DNA of 64,000 nucleotides. Source: Onishia taeanensis. GTDB taxonomy: Bacteria; Pseudomonadota; Gammaproteobacteria; Pseudomonadales; Halomonadaceae. The stretch covers positions 186,001-250,000 of the forward strand of contig NZ_QLSX01000005.1 in NCBI RefSeq assembly GCF_003268885.1, read 5' to 3'. How positions within the stretch are numbered: the stretch's first letter is position 1; each line of letters starts with the position of its first letter. A model generated the notes under the pieces. That model saw only the letters and a program-made list of their open reading frames with translations, did not search any database and was not told the origin of the DNA. The translations under genes and the position numbers were made by a program. This document shows, piece by piece, positions 8,567-18,192 of the stretch.

Positions 8567-9664
8567 GGCGGTCTCAAGTTCCAAGTGCAACGCTATTGAA
8601 GGGTGCCGGGACCGGCGACCGATTTCTTGAGCACCTCGGCGTACACTTCCAGTGGCGTGCGCCAGTCCAGTGTCTTGCGCGGCCGCGTGTTTAGTGAGTC
8701 CGCGATCGCGTCGAGCTCTTCTTGGCTGTAGACAGAAAGATCTGTGCCTTTCGGCAGGTACTGCCGTAACAGCCCGTTGGTGTTCTCATTCGAGCCCCGC
8801 TGCCATGGGCTATGCGGGTCAGCGAAGTAGATGGCCGTACCGGTCTTTTGGGTGATCTCGGCATGTTTAACCATCTCCCTGCCTTGGTCGTACGTCATGG
8901 ACAGACGCAGGGATCGAGGCACTTCATTGAGCTTGTCGCTGAAGCCAACCGCCGCCGCCGTAGCCGTGGTGCCATCCACCTTCGCCAGGATCACCAGCCG
9001 CGTGGTGCGCTCCACCAATGTACCGACCGCGGAGCGATTGTTGGCGCCAATGATGAGGTCGCCCTCCCAGTGGCCAGGCATCAAGCGGTCTTCGATCTCA
9101 GGCGGCCGCATGTGGATACTGACCAGATCGGGAATCTGCTGGCGTCGATCTGAGCCACGGCTGCGTGGCCGACGCTTGCCGTTGCCCTGCCGCAAACAGG
9201 CGATGAGCTCTTTTTTGAGGCTGCCACGGGGCATCACATAGAGCGCGTTGTAGATGGCCTCATGAGAAACTTGTCGATGTGAATCGTTGGGAGACATGCG
9301 TTTCAGTGTGCGGGCTATTTGCTGCGGTGACCAGTACTTGCGCAGCAGATGGACCACGACCTCGAACAACTCGCCGTCGGGATGCAGCTTGGGGCGCTGA
9401 CGTGGCCGATGACGCGTTAGGCGGGCCCGGTAGCCGGCGAGACTGGCATCGTAGCCTTTGATGGAGTCAATCGTATGGCGAGCGATTTCACGCGATACGG
9501 TACTCGGGGCACGGCCCAGATAACAGGCGATAGCTCGGATCGAGTGAGTCGTTCGCATCATCATGATGGCAGCTCGGTCTTCAGCAGTGAGATGGCGGTA
9601 GCAGTAGGTCATGGCAACACCGTACCTGATGGGTTACGTGTTGCACTTGGTCATTGAGACCGCC
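8567..9664 (-). mobile_element. IS30-family insertion sequence, complete
   Basis: 1098 bp bounded by 25-bp inverted repeats at 8567-8591 and 9640-9664. The arms are identical except for a 3-base central difference between GGCGGTCTCAA and CCAAGTGCAAC. A 3-bp direct duplication (GAC) flanks it, as IS30 elements make 2-3 bp duplications. It contains one transposase gene. All parts look intact, so it is probably recent and possibly active. Confidence 0.92.
8593..9612 (-). CDS. IS30-family transposase
   Basis: A 339-residue DDE transposase. The N-terminal helix-turn-helix region (HLTAEDRAAIMMM, IRAIACYLGRAPSTVSREI) is typical of IS30. The catalytic triad is visible: Asp in GHWEGDLIIG, Asp in MTYDQGREM, and Glu in RGSNENTNGLLRQYLPKG. 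Length and motifs match full-length family members, so the enzyme is likely functional. It reads in the same direction as the channel gene it interrupts; the ribosome site upstream of 9612 is weak, as is usual for transposases. Confidence 0.95.
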   Translation of the reverse strand: MTYCYRHLTAEDRAAIMMMRTTHSIRAIACYLGRAPSTVSREIARHTIDSIKGYDASLAGYRARLTRHRPRQRPKLHPDGELFEVVVHLLRKYWSPQQIARTLKRMSPNDSHRQVSHEAIYNALYVMPRGSLKKELIACLRQGNGKRRPRSRGSDRRQQIPDLVSIHMRPPEIEDRLMPGHWEGDLIIGANNRSAVGTLVERTTRLVILAKVDGTTATAAAVGFSDKLNEVPRSLRLSMTYDQGREMVKHAEITQKTGTAIYFADPHSPWQRGSNENTNGLLRQYLPKGTDLSVYSQEELDAIADSLNTRPRKTLDWRTPLEVYAEVLKKSVAGPGTLQ

Positions 9665-9667
9665 GAC
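9665..9667. repeat. target site duplication, right copy
   Basis: GAC directly outside the right IS end, the partner of 8564-8566. Confidence 0.85.
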
Positions 9668-9934
9668 CTTGTGCGGAGCCAAAACGAACTTAACCGCGAA
9701 ATCGAGAATGAAAATGGCCCAAATGATCGTGCCTACGATCTCGAACAATAGGCTCTCGCCCCAGATCAACTCCACCATTAGCAGCGCCAACCATAGGAAG
9801 GCAAGGATGAGCATCGGCGTTTCCAGCAAGTCCTCCAGGCGCTGGAGTAGCTGGTATCGCTCCTTTTTTACTTTTACTGCCTCTTCGGCAGAAGCGGCCT
9901 TATCTTGCGTCTCGCTGTTACTCACGTCGTTCAT

Positions 9935-10269
9935 CGGACCTCTTCGCCTCGGAAACACCGGAAGCCCTGCCGCCTAACAGTAATTTGGCGGAATGCTCCG
10001 ATATTGAGTGAACCCGCTGGCATGTTCATCAATGTTCTCCAACGCACCGCTTCAATCCCCGCATTCAAGCATTAAGTATAGCTCCGCAGTCTATTCGGGA
10101 TTCGCGCGCCTGCGCGTTTTGCCACCACCACCAGCATCACTGTATCCATATCCATGCAGCAGAAGGGCAGCCGTATGGATACGCACGGGAAGCCACCGAC
10201 GTTGATGGGCCGAGTGAAGGCCACCTTGTGGGCCAAGCCCTACAGTTTGCAAACCGAGAAGCCCTGCTG
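9935..10269. other. intergenic stretch without a recognised gene
   Basis: About 335 bp between the channel start and the broken IS481-type fragment. It must hold the channel promoter. The short open frames here show no family resemblance. Confidence 0.5.
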
Positions 10270-10593
10270 CTAGATAATTCGCTTCTTCATCTGATTCCAT
10301 TGGGTGCGGCACCCCGCCAGCATGGGAGACCCCGAGGGATAAGCCTTCCTCAGGCCGAGGCGCAGGAAGGCATTGGCAGCGATCAGCACCTCCTCCTGCT
10401 CGGTCGTCAGCGTCGCCAAGAGATTGTGCCGTGTATGGGATCGATCATGAACATCATCTCTGTATCGCCAACGGCGAATCAGACACCGTACTGGCGGGCC
10501 AGCTTGCTATCGCTGATGTTGGCGGGGGCGGCCTGGGATCTCGGCACGGATCTTCGGAGTCGTTGTGGCTTGCTGATGCAGCTTGATGTCCAT
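10270..10593 (-). pseudogene. broken N-terminal fragment of an IS481-type transposase
   Basis: From the ATG at 10593 the reading is MDIKLHQQATTTPKIRAEI. In a shifted frame it continues ANISDSKLARQYGV, then returns to WRYRDDVHDRSHTRHNLL and TTEQEEVLIA. This is the helix-turn-helix N-terminus of IS481-family transposases (MDIKLHxNATTTPRxR...HDRSHTPHRLxTTLTPxQE). The ATG frame has an internal TAG after codon 28, and the DDE catalytic region is absent, so it is a dead remnant. No terminal repeats were found. Confidence 0.7.
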
Positions 10594-10689
10594 GTCTCTG
10601 CTCCCAGATGCATTGCCGTAGAAGCTCTCTTGCTACCAGCAGAGGATAATTTCTATAGCTCATCTGATCATCAGGGACCCTACATTTAA

Positions 10690-11136
10690 TTATTTGGCGG
10701 TTAAGTGCAGGAAGAAGGCCAGCGCTGCCAGCAGCAACGCCGTACTGGCAATTATAGCGACCGGATAATATAAATTACCTGCCAACTCCAGCTGGCTATA
10801 CTTGATCACCATAATCAACCCCTCAAGCGAAAGCGCAATGCACACCAACCCTATAAATCTAGGTATGGTCCGCCTTAAGCTTGCGACAGCGTTTTCTTCG
10901 TGCTCATCGCCTGAGTGCTCTCTATTGATAACTAACGCCAATTCGAAGAGCGCCAAGGCAATAATTGCCGTATTGACGCTGCTCAAAAAAATCTGCATAA
11001 ACTCCGTGCCTTCTAAAAACCCTTTCGCAACGGACATCAGCAATGAAATAATAATCGCTATAGCCAGCCCTAAAAATATCAAGGCAAATAATTTCGCGAA
11101 CACCGTCCGAATAAAGGAAACTACTTTATCATTCAT
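10690..11136 (-). CDS. membrane protein of unknown function, AT-rich
   Basis: A 148-residue protein with four predicted membrane helices: FAKLFALIFLGLAIAIIISL, an Ala/Leu-rich second helix, RFIGLVCIALSLEGLIMVI, and PVAIIASTALLLAALAFFL. A charged cytoplasmic loop (NREHSGDEHEENAVASLRR) separates the pairs. I do not recognise a family. The start at 11136 follows AGGGGGTCGTG; the longer frame to 11259 lacks a ribosome site. Codon use and base composition are clearly more AT-rich than in the neighbours, which suggests acquisition. It closes the accessory patch next to the arc operon. Confidence 0.65.
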   Translation of the reverse strand: MNDKVVSFIRTVFAKLFALIFLGLAIAIIISLLMSVAKGFLEGTEFMQIFLSSVNTAIIALALFELALVINREHSGDEHEENAVASLRRTIPRFIGLVCIALSLEGLIMVIKYSQLELAGNLYYPVAIIASTALLLAALAFFLHLTAK

Positions 11137-11391
11137 CACGACCCCCTTTGAAAAGCACTTCAGATATTTTGATGAAATGCCCAACCCCAGCAATGATAGA
11201 GGACATTGTTTTTTCATTAGCAATGAACAGCCTAGACCATGTGCTACCAACAACACCACAGGTCAATAAATGAGCTATGCTGACTTCAGGAAAATTCACA
11301 ACACTTGGTTAAAATGGCACATACACGCATAAAACCATGAAATATTTATGGCGTATTACTGAAGCAATAAGCCATGCAAAGGAGATGCGTC
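11137..11391. promoter_or_regulatory. AT-rich region upstream of the arc operon
   Basis: 255 bp between divergent genes. It carries AT-rich segments near 11281-11370 that should include the arc promoter. FNR/ANR-like (TTGGT-N4-ATGGC) and ARG-box-like pieces can be seen but match poorly, so no operator is claimed. Confidence 0.4.
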
Positions 11392-12843
11392 ATGAACAAT
11401 GATGACAGTCAACCAGATAGCGAAGCACATGACCTCGCCTCGCGATTTCCAACCGCCTATTCCATTCTTTTCGGTCTCATCATTGTTATCGCTGCGCTGA
11501 CCTGGATTATTCCTGCCGGTCAATATGATCGTGTCATGAATGAAGAAATCGGGCGTGAGGTGGCGGTGCCCGGCACCTACCAGGTAGTCGAGCCACATCC
11601 GCAAGGGTTTGTGGACGTGATGTTAGCCCCCACTGCCGGCTTCTATGACCCGGACAGCTACGCCGCCAACGCCATCGATGTGGCACTTTTCGTGTTGTTC
11701 CTGGGGGGCTTCCTGGGTGTCATGAATGCGACCGGGGCCATCGATACCGGCATTCGCAGCGCCATGCGACACCTAAAGGGCCATGAAATATGGATGATTC
11801 CTATCCTGATGGTGCTTTTTTCCCTGGGCGGCACGACCTATGGCATGGCGGAAGAGACGCTGGCCTTCTACGCCATCCTGATACCGGTAATACTGGCAGC
11901 TGGGTACGATGTCGTCACCGGCGTTGCCATTATCTTGATTGGTGCCGGTATCGGTGTTCTCGGCTCCACCATCAACCCGTTTGCCACGGTCATTGCAGCC
12001 AACGCGGCCAATATCCCGTTCACCGATGGCATCGTGCTGCGGTTTATTCTGCTGATTGGCGGTCTTTTGATATGTATCGGCTATGTGATGCGCTATGCCT
12101 CACGCATCAAGACTGACCCCTCCCGTTCTGTGGTGGCAAAGCAGTGGGATGCACACCGTCAGCTGTTCCTGAAGTCTCAGGATAGCGAGCTGCAAAGCGC
12201 GAAGCTCAGTACCAGCCAGATGATTTCGCTTTCGATCTTTGCGCTGACCTTTGCGGTCATGATCTGGGGCGTCGCCTCACAGGGCTGGTGGATGGCGCGC
12301 ATGGGCGCGTTGTTTTTCGGTTCAGCCATCGTGATCGGCATCATCGCCCGGCTGGGCGAGAAAAAACTGACCAGCAGTTTCGTCGACGGTGCACGAGACC
12401 TGCTGGGTGTAGCCCTGGTGGTCGGCCTGGCTCGCGGCATCGTGGTGATCATGGAACAGGGCATGATTGCCGACACCATCCTGCATAGTGCCGAAACCTC
12501 ACTGGGCGGCCTGCCAGAACTCGCTTTCATCAACCTAATGTTCTGGATCGAAGTGGGCATGAGCTTCTTTGTGCCCTCTTCTTCCGGCCTGGCCGTGCTT
12601 TCCATGCCGATTCTTGCGCCGCTGGCGGATTTCGCGGATGTCGGACGGGATCTGGTGGTCACCGCCTATCAGTCCGCCAATGGCCTGGTGAACCTGATCA
12701 ACCCCACCTTCGCGGTGGTGGTCGGGGGCCTGGCCATCGGTCGGGTGTCCTATGACCGCTGGCTCGCCTTTATTTGGCCGCTTTTGCTGATACTGACCCT
12801 GTTCATCAGCGTGGTCATCAGTCTTGGCGCCCTGCTTTCATAA
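11392..12843 (+). CDS. YfcC/ArcD-type membrane transporter, probable arginine/ornithine antiporter
   Basis: A 483-residue transporter with about 12-13 membrane segments, of the YfcC (DUF401-like, C4-dicarboxylate/basic amino acid) family. The early motif [10 protein letters not shown] and the repeated [11 protein letters not shown] and [19 protein letters not shown] segments are typical. The ATG at 11392 has a perfect AGGAG seven bases upstream. Its place as first gene before arcA, arcB and arcC, where other bacteria carry arcD, argues that it exchanges arginine for ornithine. The family also includes short-chain fatty acid and dicarboxylate carriers, so the substrate rests on context. Confidence 0.82.
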   Translation: MNNDDSQPDSEAHDLASRFPTAYSILFGLIIVIAALTWIIPAGQYDRVMNEEIGREVAVPGTYQVVEPHPQGFVDVMLAPTAGFYDPDSYAANAIDVALFVLFLGGFLGVMNATGAIDTGIRSAMRHLKGHEIWMIPILMVLFSLGGTTYGMAEETLAFYAILIPVILAAGYDVVTGVAIILIGAGIGVLGSTINPFATVIAANAANIPFTDGIVLRFILLIGGLLICIGYVMRYASRIKTDPSRSVVAKQWDAHRQLFLKSQDSELQSAKLSTSQMISLSIFALTFAVMIWGVASQGWWMARMGALFFGSAIVIGIIARLGEKKLTSSFVDGARDLLGVALVVGLARGIVVIMEQGMIADTILHSAETSLGGLPELAFINLMFWIEVGMSFFVPSSSGLAVLSMPILAPLADFADVGRDLVVTAYQSANGLVNLINPTFAVVVGGLAIGRVSYDRWLAFIWPLLLILTLFISVVISLGALLS

Positions 12844-12854
12844 GGAGTTACCCC

Positions 12855-14084
12855 ATGTCTGAGGCCACCCTAGGCGTACATTCCGAAACCGGCATCCTGC
12901 GCCAAGTCATCGTCTGCCGACCGGGTCTGGCCCATCGGCGGCTGACGCCCTCCAACTGCGATGCCCTGCTGTTTGACGATGTGTTCTGGGTCAAACAGGC
13001 CCAGAAGGACCATGACGTCTTTGCAAGCATCATGAGAACCCGAGGCATCGAGGTACTGGACGTCAACGATCTGCTCGCCGACATCCTCGATATCAAGGCA
13101 GGCCGCGCGTGGGTGCTGGATCATCGCATCACCTGGAACCACATCGGCGTGGGCATGGTGTCCGATCTGCGCGCCTGGATGGATGAACTGCCGAGCAAGA
13201 CGCTGGCCGAGTTTCTGGTCGGCGGGCTGGAAGTGACGGACCTACCCTTCGATCCGTCGGGGCTGTTCGGCAATCATCTCGGACCTTTCGGCTTTGTGTT
13301 GCCGCCGCTGCCCAATCTCCTGTTCACCCGGGATAACAGCGCCTGGATCTATGGTGGCGTCACCCTCAATCCAATGTACTGGGCCGCTCGACGGCCCGAA
13401 ACCCTGCTGATGGCGGCCATTTATACCTTCCACCCAAGGTTTGCCGGCAAGGTGAAAGTACATTGGGGGGACCCCTTGGTCGACCATGGACTTGCCACTC
13501 TGGAAGGCGGCGACATCATGCCGGTGGGCAACGGCACGGTGCTGGTGGGCATGGGCGAGCGTTCATCCCCCCAGGCCATCGGCCAGTTGGCCAACGCGCT
13601 GTTCGACGGCGATCAGGTACATCGAGTGATTGCCTGCCAGCTGCCCAAGTCCCGCTCGGCCATGCACCTGGATACGGTGTTCACCTGCTGCGGCGGCAAT
13701 GTGGTGACCACCTTCAAGGAAGTCGCGGATGCTGTGGTCTGTTATGACCTGCGTCCCGGTGAAGGCGGCAAGACGTTGGCGTTCCATCAGGACCCGCGTC
13801 ATATCTTTGACCTGGTCGCGGAAATCCTCGGCTACCCGACGCTTGAGATAGTGCCCACTGGCGGGGATAGCCCGGAAGAGCGGGAGCGGGAGCAGTGGAA
13901 CGACGGCAATAACGTACTGGCGTTGAGCCCCGGCGTCGTCGTGGGCTATGACCGCAACGACGACACCAATGCCGCTCTGGAGGCCGCAGGAATCGAAGTA
14001 TTGGCGATTCCGGGTGCCGAGCTGGGGCGCGGCCGCGGCGGCGGGCACTGCATGAGCTGCCCCACGTCCCGCGACCCTGTCTGA
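12855..14084 (+). CDS. arcA: arginine deiminase
   Basis: Hydrolyses arginine to citrulline and ammonia, the first step of the arginine deiminase pathway. At 409 residues it matches the family (about 405-418). Visible motifs: [15 protein letters not shown] near the start, [22 protein letters not shown], and the catalytic Cys399 in GGGHCMSCP at the C-terminus. The ATG at 12855 follows AAGGAG, 12 bp after the stop of the transporter gene. The start at 12774 listed by simple frame calling would overlap the transporter and is rejected. Second gene of the arc operon. Confidence 0.97.
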   Translation: MSEATLGVHSETGILRQVIVCRPGLAHRRLTPSNCDALLFDDVFWVKQAQKDHDVFASIMRTRGIEVLDVNDLLADILDIKAGRAWVLDHRITWNHIGVGMVSDLRAWMDELPSKTLAEFLVGGLEVTDLPFDPSGLFGNHLGPFGFVLPPLPNLLFTRDNSAWIYGGVTLNPMYWAARRPETLLMAAIYTFHPRFAGKVKVHWGDPLVDHGLATLEGGDIMPVGNGTVLVGMGERSSPQAIGQLANALFDGDQVHRVIACQLPKSRSAMHLDTVFTCCGGNVVTTFKEVADAVVCYDLRPGEGGKTLAFHQDPRHIFDLVAEILGYPTLEIVPTGGDSPEEREREQWNDGNNVLALSPGVVVGYDRNDDTNAALEAAGIEVLAIPGAELGRGRGGGHCMSCPTSRDPV

Positions 14085-14102
14085 TCCTCAAGGAGTACCC
14101 TC

Positions 14103-15104
14103 ATGGCATTCAACCTCAAGAACCGACATGTGCTGACGCTGCGCCATTTTACGCCGCAGGAAATCACCTTTCTGCTCAAGCTGTCGGCGGACCTGAAAGC
14201 CGCCAAATATGCCGGCACCGAGGTACCGACACTCAAGGGCAAGGACATTGCCCTGATATTTGAGAAGGACTCCACCCGCACTCGGGTTGGCTTCGAGGTA
14301 GCGGCCTACGATCAGGGCGCCCGCGTCACCTACCTGGGGCCCACCGGCAACCACCTGGGACACAAGGAGTCGGTGAAAGACACCGCGCGAGTGTTGGGCC
14401 GAGTCTATGATGCCATTGAATATCGCGGCTTTGGGCAGGCCATTGTCGAGGAGCTGGCGGCTTATGCGGGCGTGCCCGTCTACAACGGGTTGACCAACGA
14501 GTTCCACCCCACCCAGATCCTCGCGGATTTCCTGACCATGCAGGAGCACGTGGACAAACCGCTTCGCGAGGTGGCCTACATGTTCATCGGTGATGCCGCC
14601 AACAACATGGGCGACAGCCTGCTGATCGGCGGTGCCAAGATGGGGATGGATGTACGCCTGTGCGCCCCGCAAGCCTGCTGGCCGACTCAAGCCGTACAGG
14701 ACGAGGCACAGGCGCTCGCAGCACTGACTGGCGCCCGAATCATGATCAGCGACGATATCGATACCGCCGTTGCCGGGGTGGATTTTGTCTACACCGATGT
14801 CTGGGTCTCCATGGGTGAGCCCAAGGAGAAATGGGCTGAGCGCATCAAGCTGCTGATGCCCTATCAGGTAAACGCCACTCTGATGGCCAAGGCCGGGAAT
14901 CCCAGAGTGCGCTTCATGCACTGCCTGCCGGCGTTTCACAACATCGAGACCACCATCGGCCAGGAGATGCAGGAAAGCTTTGGTATCTCCGCCATGGAAG
15001 TGACCGAGGAGGTCTTCGAGAGCCCCGCCTCTATTGTCTTCGATCAGGCCGAGAACCGCCTGCACACCATCAAGGCGATTCTCGTCGCCACGCTGGGAGG
15101 CTAA
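14103..15104 (+). CDS. arcB: ornithine carbamoyltransferase, catabolic
   Basis: Converts citrulline plus phosphate to ornithine and carbamoyl phosphate in the catabolic direction. 333 residues. The carbamoyl-phosphate loop STRTR is at 57-61, the HPTQ motif follows [11 protein letters not shown], and the ornithine-side motif FMHCLPAFH is near residue 275. AAGGAG precedes the ATG at 14103. Assignment to the catabolic (ArcB) rather than biosynthetic (ArgF) enzyme follows from its position between arcA and arcC. Confidence 0.96.
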   Translation: MAFNLKNRHVLTLRHFTPQEITFLLKLSADLKAAKYAGTEVPTLKGKDIALIFEKDSTRTRVGFEVAAYDQGARVTYLGPTGNHLGHKESVKDTARVLGRVYDAIEYRGFGQAIVEELAAYAGVPVYNGLTNEFHPTQILADFLTMQEHVDKPLREVAYMFIGDAANNMGDSLLIGGAKMGMDVRLCAPQACWPTQAVQDEAQALAALTGARIMISDDIDTAVAGVDFVYTDVWVSMGEPKEKWAERIKLLMPYQVNATLMAKAGNPRVRFMHCLPAFHNIETTIGQEMQESFGISAMEVTEEVFESPASIVFDQAENRLHTIKAILVATLGG

Positions 15105-15105
15105 A

Positions 15106-16011
15106 ATGCTGGTCGTAGCGGCCTTGGGCGGCAATGCCCTCTTGAAGCGCGGCGAGCCGCTGACGGCAGCAGCTCAGCGTACTAACGTCACCGTTGCCGC
15201 CCGGGCACTTGCCGACATCGTGCAAGCCGGTCACCGCTTGGTGATCACCCATGGCAACGGCCCCCAGGTGGGCCTATTGGCGTTGCAGGGGGCCGCCTAC
15301 AAGCCGGACGAGGCCTATCCGCTGGATGTGCTGGGCGCCGAGACCGAGGGCATGATCGGCTACATGATCGAGCAGGAACTGGAGAACGCGCTCGAGCACG
15401 ACCGGCCGGTCGCTACCCTGCTGACCCAGGTGGTGGTCGATGCCCATGACCCGGCCTTTGCCCAGCCCACCAAGTTCGTCGGGCCGGTCTATGAGCAGGC
15501 CGAAGCAGAGCGCCGGGCGGCGGCGGCCGGCTGGCAGATTGCCAAGGACGGTGACCAATGGCGTCGCGTCGTCGCCTCCCCCAGGCCGCTGGAGATTCCG
15601 GATTTACGGGTACTGGAGCTGTTGCTCGCCCAGGATGTGGTGGTGATCTGCACCGGCGGCGGGGGGATACCGGTCGTGCGCCGAGAGGATGGTAGCCTTC
15701 TCGGGGTAGAGGCGGTGATCGACAAGGACGCCGCCAGCGCCCTGCTGGCGCGCCAGCTTGGTGCGGACGCCCTGCTGCTGCTGACCGATGTAGCGGCCGT
15801 CTACCGGGATTTTGGTACTGACGCTGCCGCCCCGCTGCAGGTACTGACGCTTCGCGAAGCCCAGGCCCTGACCGTACCCGCCGGCTCCATGGGCCCGAAG
15901 CTTGCGGCCGCCTGTGACTTCGCCGCCAGCGGAGGCATCAGCGGCATTGGCCGACTTGCCGATGCCGTCGCCATCCTGAAGGGCACGGCGGGCACTCGGG
16001 TGTCAGGGTGA
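15106..16011 (+). CDS. arcC: carbamate kinase
   Basis: Transfers phosphate from carbamoyl phosphate to ADP, yielding ATP, ammonia and CO2, the energy-yielding last step of the pathway. 301 residues. The amino-acid-kinase core is clear: ALGGNALL at residues 5-12, THGNGPQVG, CTGGGGIPV and the closing GSMGPKLAAACDFA. The ATG at 15106 lies one base after the arcB stop, with GGGAGG just upstream, so translation is probably coupled. The 3' end overlaps the convergent glycosyltransferase gene by 9 bp, leaving no room for a separate terminator. Confidence 0.96.
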   Translation: MLVVAALGGNALLKRGEPLTAAAQRTNVTVAARALADIVQAGHRLVITHGNGPQVGLLALQGAAYKPDEAYPLDVLGAETEGMIGYMIEQELENALEHDRPVATLLTQVVVDAHDPAFAQPTKFVGPVYEQAEAERRAAAAGWQIAKDGDQWRRVVASPRPLEIPDLRVLELLLAQDVVVICTGGGGIPVVRREDGSLLGVEAVIDKDAASALLARQLGADALLLLTDVAAVYRDFGTDAAAPLQVLTLREAQALTVPAGSMGPKLAAACDFAASGGISGIGRLADAVAILKGTAGTRVSG

Positions 16012-17205
16012 CCCGATCGACGGCAGTGCCACCTCTTCCTTAGGTGCCAGCTGCGACTGATAGCATTCGAGCAGCGCAGTGGCCTGGGCAACCTCATGCC
16101 ACCGCCCGGCATAGACCACGGCACGCTGCGCGAGCTCCGAGCTGAGCGCAGGATCTTCCAGCAGTCGATTCACCGTCGCCGCGAACGCCGACTCGTCGTC
16201 CTCGGCGACCAGACAGCCCTCACCGTCGCAAAGCACATCTCGGGTGCCCATCACAGCGGTCGAGACCACCGGTGTGGCCAACGCCATCGCCTCCAGCAAC
16301 ACCAGGCCCTGTGTTTCGGTGCGCGAGGCGAACACGAAGACGTCGGCCGCCCGATACAACGCCTGCAGCTCGCCGTCACGCGCGAGATAGCCGACGAAGC
16401 GCACCGACGCTTCCACACCCGCGGCTCGAGCCTGGCGCGCCAGCGCCTGGCGAGCCGGCCCTTCTCCCGCGACTACCAGCGTGGCATGAGGATGGCAGGC
16501 CAGGACCCGGGGCAGCATCTCGATCAGGAAAGCGATGTTCTTCTCATGGGCCGCCCGGCCGACGAACAGCAAAAGCGGCGCTTCGGCATCAATGTCGAAG
16601 CCTCGGCGGGTATCGGCGGCGCTCACTTGACCCTCGCCACCAGCCGCGAACGCCTCCACCGGCAGCCCGGTCGCTACCACCGAAATCGGCCGCGAGACGC
16701 CGTAGCGCACAAGCGCCTCGCGCATTGGCGTCGAGGGCGAAATCAGCGCCGCCACGGTCTGGCACTGCCGCACCGCCACTCGCCGCGCCGCGAAGCGCAG
16801 AAGGCTCGCGGGCAGCCAGGTGAGGTAGTGATGCAGGTATTCCTCGAACAGGGTATGACAGGTCTCGAAGACCGGCAGCCCGAGCCGAGCACCCAGCGCT
16901 CGGCCCGCATAGTGGGCCACGAAAGGCGTGTGTACATGGATCAGATCGAAGCCTTGCGCGGCTAACTCCGGGGCCAGGGCAAGGATGCGCCTGTAGTGCA
17001 TCATCCGATCTTCGGGATCAGTGAGCACGCCTCGGGAATGGATGCGACGAATGCCCGGATCGTCTTCATGCCCTACTGGGTAGGCCGGGCAGATCAGCGT
17101 CACCGAATGGCCGAGGCGGGTCAGCGCCCGCCGAAAGCTCTCGATCGAGGTGGATACACCATTGACCCGCGGGAAGTACACATCCGAGATCATCAGAATT
17201 TTCAT
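16003..17205 (-). CDS. glycosyltransferase, GT4 family
   Basis: A 400-residue GT-B glycosyltransferase. The N-terminal Rossmann half starts MKILMISDVYFPRVNGVSTS, as in GT4 enzymes acting on lipids or polysaccharides. The C-terminal half carries LLFVGRAAHEKNI and the EX7E nucleotide-sugar motif in RTETQGLVLLEAMA. It resembles bacterial diacylglycerol glucosyl- or mannosyltransferases, so glycolipid synthesis is a reasonable guess, but the acceptor is not shown. I choose the ATG at 17205, which begins the conserved domain; the longer frame to 17262 adds unrelated residues. It lies downstream of an EamA permease on the same strand. Confidence 0.85.
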   Translation of the reverse strand: MKILMISDVYFPRVNGVSTSIESFRRALTRLGHSVTLICPAYPVGHEDDPGIRRIHSRGVLTDPEDRMMHYRRILALAPELAAQGFDLIHVHTPFVAHYAGRALGARLGLPVFETCHTLFEEYLHHYLTWLPASLLRFAARRVAVRQCQTVAALISPSTPMREALVRYGVSRPISVVATGLPVEAFAAGGEGQVSAADTRRGFDIDAEAPLLLFVGRAAHEKNIAFLIEMLPRVLACHPHATLVVAGEGPARQALARQARAAGVEASVRFVGYLARDGELQALYRAADVFVFASRTETQGLVLLEAMALATPVVSTAVMGTRDVLCDGEGCLVAEDDESAFAATVNRLLEDPALSSELAQRAVVYAGRWHEVAQATALLECYQSQLAPKEEVALPSIGSP

Positions 17206-17301
17206 TCGGCGCCAGGCTCTTGTGGAATGCAATGAGGCAATGCGTCCCAACAGGCTAGCCAAGCGCAGTGACCGGGATGTGACGGCCAGGCGCGAGCAGA
17301 C

Positions 17302-18192
17302 TCAAGACGCCGGCCGGCGCTTAAGGCTGGTACGGCGCTCGTGATAGGCGATCGCCAGGCCGCTGGCAATGATGATAAAGGTGCCGATATACACCCACAG
17401 ATCGGGCATTTCACCCCAGAACCACCAGCCCAGGAGTACCGCCCAGACCATGCCGGTGTAGTCGAAGGGAGCGGCCAATGCCGCTGGCGCATGGCGAAAA
17501 GCCAGCGTAATGCAGGCCATGGCGCCGATGCCGAAGACACCGGCCCCCAGAAACCCCAGCCAGTGCAGCGGCCACGGCGCCTGCCATACCCAGGGCAGCA
17601 TGGCGCCGGTGACCACCAACGGCACCAGCGTCACATAGAAGACCATCGCCCACAGGTATTCGCGTACCCCGTAGCGCCGCGCAGTGATCATCACCAGTGC
17701 ATAGAAGAGCGCGGCGCCGACCACGACCAGGGCGCCGAGCTGGAACCCCTCTGCGCCTGGGCGCACCACCACCAGCACGCCACAGAAACCGACCACGGCG
17801 GCAATCAGCGGCAGTCGCTCGACCCGCTCGCCCAGCAGAGGCACCGAGAGCAGCGTCACGAACATCGGCGCGGCGAAAGCGATCGCCGTGGTTTCCGCCA
17901 GCGGCAGCACCGTCAGGCCGAACACGAAGCAAAGCATGGTGCCGGTCGCCAGCAGGCCACGCACCAGATGCACGCCGGGACGCTTGGTCGATAGCTTACG
18001 CAGACCGCCGTTAAAGTGCGCGATAAGGGCGATCAGCGGCAGCGACACCAGCGTCCGAAAGAAGATGATCTGGATCGGCGAATGCACGTCACCCAGCCAC
18101 TTGGAAATCGCATCGCCTACCGAGAGGCAGAACACCCCGGCACACATCCACAGAATGCCTTTCTGCGATGACGACAGCAGCGATGACGACAT
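17302..18192 (-). CDS. EamA/DMT-family transporter
   Basis: A 296-residue inner-membrane protein with ten hydrophobic segments arranged as two EamA repeats (about 12-140 and 155-285). Typical landmarks are GDAISKWLG near the start, FRTLVSLP, ETTAIAFAAPMF at the end of the first repeat and PFDYTGMVWAVLLGWWFWGE in the second. DMT carriers of this type export metabolites such as amino acids or purines; the substrate cannot be assigned. It is 96 bp upstream of the glycosyltransferase gene and may be co-transcribed with it. Confidence 0.88.
   Translation of the reverse strand: MSSSLLSSSQKGILWMCAGVFCLSVGDAISKWLGDVHSPIQIIFFRTLVSLPLIALIAHFNGGLRKLSTKRPGVHLVRGLLATGTMLCFVFGLTVLPLAETTAIAFAAPMFVTLLSVPLLGERVERLPLIAAVVGFCGVLVVVRPGAEGFQLGALVVVGAALFYALVMITARRYGVREYLWAMVFYVTLVPLVVTGAMLPWVWQAPWPLHWLGFLGAGVFGIGAMACITLAFRHAPAALAAPFDYTGMVWAVLLGWWFWGEMPDLWVYIGTFIIIASGLAIAYHERRTSLKRRPAS

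Larger units (their letters stand above)
8000..9934 (-). pseudogene. ion (potassium-type) channel gene split by an IS30 element
   Basis: The N-terminal piece (9934 to 9665, 90 codons, MNDVSNSETQ to KFVLAPHKV) and the C-terminal piece (8563 to 8000, AYLKQNWLIALSLLMPALR onward) join in frame once the IS and one 3-bp duplicate are removed, giving a 277-residue six-helix channel. The S4-like arginine stretch (LRLFRVVRAFRLL), a pore helix and a filter-like TTMGSQYWP are visible; this subfamily lacks the canonical TVGYGD. The ATG at 9934 has AGAGG four bases upstream. The C-terminus is a short charged coiled coil ending at 8000. Loss is recent, since both halves are otherwise clean. The downstream half cannot be made without a new start. 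Confidence 0.85.

Noticed and set aside
9971-10030. Third attC candidate beginning GCCTAAC
   Set aside because: The left core is good, but no matching GTTRRRY core or complementary arm is found within 150 bp.
10228-10689. 153-codon plus-strand frame
   Set aside because: It lies opposite the IS481-type fragment, has low-complexity Leu/Gln composition and no ribosome site.
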